Shown piece by piece: positions 6,096 to 8,490 of a stretch of DNA of 8,490 bases. The translations under genes were made by a program, and so were the position numbers. The notes under the pieces are model-generated. The model was not told where the DNA came from and ran no database searches. It saw nothing but the letters and a program-made list of their open reading frames with translations. The DNA is from Persephonella sp. (lineage in GTDB: Bacteria; Aquificota; Aquificia; Aquificales; Hydrogenothermaceae): assembly GCA_027058925.1 (NCBI GenBank), contig JALTAS010000192.1, positions 1 through 8,490 of the forward strand. The letters run 5' to 3'. Positions within the stretch are counted from its first letter, which is position 1. Every line of letters starts with the position of its first letter.

Positions 6096-7309
6096 TGGAA
6101 AAATTTATAAATCTTCTAAAACAGTCACTTATCGCTGTCAGATCGTATAAGCTCAGGACATTCTTTTCCCTTTTAGGTATAGCATTTGGGGTAGCCTCTC
6201 TATCAATAATAGTTGCATCTGTTCAGGGTTCTTACTACCGGGCCCACCAGATTATTGATGTTTTTGGGCCTGAAAGTATACTGATATTCAGCGGCTCAAG
6301 GGAAGAAAGAGGCATAAGACAGAGGAAAAAAACCCTTACGATGCAGGATATTGAAATTCTCAAAAAGAACATTCCCCAGATAAAACTTATAATGCCTGTT
6401 CTTTATGTTGATGAGGCACAGGTGTACTACAGGGGAAACATAATAACAACAAGAGCTTACGGGGTTTCTACCCGGTTTGAGGAGGCATGGAACTGGTATC
6501 TTATAGAAGGAAGAATGTTTAATGAAGAAGAACTTAGAAGGAAAAAAAATGTATGTGTTATAGGTCTTTATGTAAAGAAAGAGCTTTTTGAAAGAACAGA
6601 TCCAATAGGCAAGATGATACTTGTAAACAAACTTCCCTGTAAGGTTTTGGGTGTTTTATCAAGAAGGGGAACAACCCCAACAGGAAGAAATCTTGACGAC
6701 AGGATACTTATGCCTTACACAACAGTTATGTCCAAAATAAATCATGATTTTAAGTATATAAACTCAATAAGAATCAGGTTTGAGAAAGGTTCTGATGTAG
6801 AAAGATTAGTGGAGAAGGTGCGCCAGATATTAAGACAGAACCATCATTTAAGACCGTATCAGTCAGACGATTTTTTTATTCTTTCACCTACAGAGATAAT
6901 AAGGTTTCTTGTTAATTTAACAGGGACTCTTGTTCTTTTCCTTGGGCTATCATCAGTAATATCCCTCACCGTCGGTGGATTTGTTCTTGCAAACCTCTTT
7001 CTTCTCTCTGTGAATGAAAGAAAGAAGGAAATAGGCATCAGAAGGGCAGTTGGAGCCAAAAGAAAAGATATTCTTATCCAGTTTATACTTGAAGCTGTTT
7101 TAATAACACTTATAGGATCAGTTTTAGGTTTTGTACTTTCTTTTGTAGGTGCTTACGGACTTACAAAAGTTGCCGAATTCCCCATAAAGTTTTCATTTAT
7201 CTCATTTGCATTTGGTGTCGTAGTTTCTGTAATAGTGGGGGTTATATCTGTTTTAAATCCTGCATTAAAAGCATCAAAACTTAATCCTATTGAGGCTATA
7301 GGAGAATGA
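6095..7309 (+). CDS. MacB/FtsX-family ABC transporter permease (first of two)
   Basis: A 404-residue standalone permease of the MacB/LolC/YknZ type, without the ATPase domain that is fused in MacB itself. A short basic N-terminus (SYKLRTFFSLLGIAFG, 17-32) leads into transmembrane helix 1 (about 23-44). A large periplasmic MacB-like domain follows (about 45-270), then three helices at about 274-305, 332-358 and 366-388. The cytoplasmic coupling segment NERKKEIGIRRAVGAKRKDI (307-326) is the FtsX-family signature, and the C-terminus KASKLNPIEAIGE is typical. The start at 6095 shares its A with the preceding stop (TAATG), so translation is probably coupled to the TonB-like gene; there is no own Shine-Dalgarno site. 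An in-frame GTG at 6059 would only add residues in front of the usual family N-terminus. It overlaps the next permease by ATGA. The likely role is mechanotransmission-type export of a lipoprotein, peptide or other envelope substrate. Confidence 0.93.
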   Translation: MEKFINLLKQSLIAVRSYKLRTFFSLLGIAFGVASLSIIVASVQGSYYRAHQIIDVFGPESILIFSGSREERGIRQRKKTLTMQDIEILKKNIPQIKLIMPVLYVDEAQVYYRGNIITTRAYGVSTRFEEAWNWYLIEGRMFNEEELRRKKNVCVIGLYVKKELFERTDPIGKMILVNKLPCKVLGVLSRRGTTPTGRNLDDRILMPYTTVMSKINHDFKYINSIRIRFEKGSDVERLVEKVRQILRQNHHLRPYQSDDFFILSPTEIIRFLVNLTGTLVLFLGLSSVISLTVGGFVLANLFLLSVNERKKEIGIRRAVGAKRKDILIQFILEAVLITLIGSVLGFVLSFVGAYGLTKVAEFPIKFSFISFAFGVVVSVIVGVISVLNPALKASKLNPIEAIGE

Positions 7310-8490
7310 TGCACAAACTTTTTTTAATATTTGCTGTAATAATAAGGATATTCAGAGAGTATAGATTAAGGTCTGCACTGTCTGTATTAGGTGTGGCATT
7401 TGGGACTTTTGCCCTGATAACGATGGTTTCCATATCAAACTCAATGAAGGAAAAAAGCAGGCTTGAAGTTGAAAAATTTGGGAAAAATCTTGTTGTTGTA
7501 AAATCAGGAAAAGTAAGAGTATTCAGGAGAAGGGAAAGGAGTATCACCACAGCAAAAACATTAAAGCTATCTGACGCTTACTTCATAAAACAGCAGGTTG
7601 ACCACGTTGTTAAAGTTCTTCCATCATTCCATATTTTTTATCCTGTAAGAAAGGGAGGGACAACAGTTTTTTCAACTATAATCGGAGTCGGAAGAAATTA
7701 TCCAGATTTAAGAAACATAAATGTTGAAAAGGGTAGGTTCTACACGGAAGATGAAGAAAAAACAGGTCAAAAGGTTATAGTTTTAGGGTACAAGGTGGCA
7801 AAAGATCTTTTTAAAAATGGGGATCCTATTGGAAAAACTATTCTGATATTCAGGGTGCCGTGCAAGATCATAGGGGTGATGGAAGAAAAAGGGGTTGATA
7901 TATCTGGCGAGGATCAGGACTCTCTGATTTACACCCCATTAAAAACATCCATGAGAAGGCTTGCCAATGTTGATTATATAAACACGATATATGTTCAGGT
8001 GGACAAAAGGGAAAATATCCCATATGTGAAGAAAAAAATCCGTCAGCTTTTGAGAAAAAGGCATCATATAAAAAAAGGAGAAAAAGAAGATTTTACAGTC
8101 TTATCACCTGACGATTACCTCAGGATGGAGAAAGAGGCGATACATATTTTCAGTATACTGGGAGGAATATCAGCAACAATTTCTTTTTTAATAGGTGGGA
8201 TAGGTATTCTTTCTATAATGATTTTGATAATAAATGAGAGAATAGAGGAGATAGGGATAAGAAGAGCTGTTGGAGCAAAGAGATCAGACATACTACTTCA
8301 GTTCGTACTTGAATCAAGTTTTATATCCATCGCAGGTGGATTTTTTGGAGTTTTTATGGGGGTTTTTCTTTCAGGACTTATATTTTTAATTTTTGATCTT
8401 CCGAAAACATTAACCTTTCAGTGGGTTTTTTTATCATTTTTTCTTTCTGTATTGACTGGAATCTTAGCCGGAATTTATCCTGCTTATAAA
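7306..8490 (+). CDS. MacB/FtsX-family ABC transporter permease (second of two, 3' partial)
   Basis: An open frame of 395 codons reaches the last base without a stop. It has the same architecture as the gene before it: a basic N-terminus ending EYRLRSALSVLGVAFG (18-33), helix 1 (about 24-45), a periplasmic domain (about 46-275), three helices at about 281-309, 334-363 and 372-392, and the coupling segment NERIEEIGIRRAVGAKRSDI (310-329). It ends at IYPAYK (390-395), so only about 10 residues of the usual KASxLxPIEAL tail should be missing. Two consecutive ATGs offer starts at 7306 (ATGA overlap with the previous stop) and 7309. AGGAG at 7300-7304 is 1 base from the first and 4 from the second, so 7309 may be the real start. 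The two permeases are clear paralogues and may form a heterodimer; their ATPase is expected outside this window. Confidence 0.92.
   Translation, partial: MMHKLFLIFAVIIRIFREYRLRSALSVLGVAFGTFALITMVSISNSMKEKSRLEVEKFGKNLVVVKSGKVRVFRRRERSITTAKTLKLSDAYFIKQQVDHVVKVLPSFHIFYPVRKGGTTVFSTIIGVGRNYPDLRNINVEKGRFYTEDEEKTGQKVIVLGYKVAKDLFKNGDPIGKTILIFRVPCKIIGVMEEKGVDISGEDQDSLIYTPLKTSMRRLANVDYINTIYVQVDKRENIPYVKKKIRQLLRKRHHIKKGEKEDFTVLSPDDYLRMEKEAIHIFSILGGISATISFLIGGIGILSIMILIINERIEEIGIRRAVGAKRSDILLQFVLESSFISIAGGFFGVFMGVFLSGLIFLIFDLPKTLTFQWVFLSFFLSVLTGILAGIYPAYK

Noticed and set aside
7296..7550. 84-residue - strand frame at the start of the second permease
   Set aside because: It is antisense to a confidently identified permease that is open to the window end.

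Overview
The window is low in G+C by eye and almost entirely coding. Arginine is written nearly always as AGA/AGG and isoleucine very often as ATA, and the proteins are rich in Lys, Glu and Ile, which fits a thermophile. A predicted lipoprotein, a TonB-like protein and a MacB-type envelope transporter point to a diderm cell. My best guess is the Aquificota, probably family Hydrogenothermaceae (Persephonella/Sulfurihydrogenibium-like). That is an inference from sequence style, not a database match. There is no rRNA, tRNA, CRISPR array, insertion sequence or sizeable repeat, and no stretch above about 40 bases lacks a gene.

Left block (1-4311, + strand): five tightly packed genes that look like one operon. 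They are mutS2 (5' end cut by the window), a DJ-1/PfpI-family protein, a ROK-family sugar kinase, an unrecognised 138-residue protein, and a small lipoprotein with a second membrane anchor at its C-terminus. Successive junctions are a 15-base gap, an ATGA overlap, an ATGA overlap and a 16-base gap.

Middle (4308-5306, - strand): gpsA, the glycerol-3-phosphate dehydrogenase that supplies the phospholipid backbone. It converges on the left block so closely that the two stop codons share the palindrome TTAA.

Right block (5346-8490, + strand): a TonB-C-domain protein followed, with overlapping stop and start codons, by two tandem paralogous MacB/FtsX-type ABC permeases. The second permease runs off the window a few residues before its expected end. 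The ATPase and any membrane-fusion partner are not in view, and the TonB-like protein occupies the place where a MacA-type adaptor often sits.

The 39 bases between gpsA and the TonB-like gene appear to hold a compact divergent promoter whose two -10 elements lie on the same bases. The predicted rightward transcript would start on the A of the ATG, i.e. be leaderless. The most interesting points are this promoter, the TonB-like/permease gene set with an atypical TonB transmembrane helix, the dual-anchored lipoprotein, and a MutS2 Smr domain lacking its usual LDLR-type motif.
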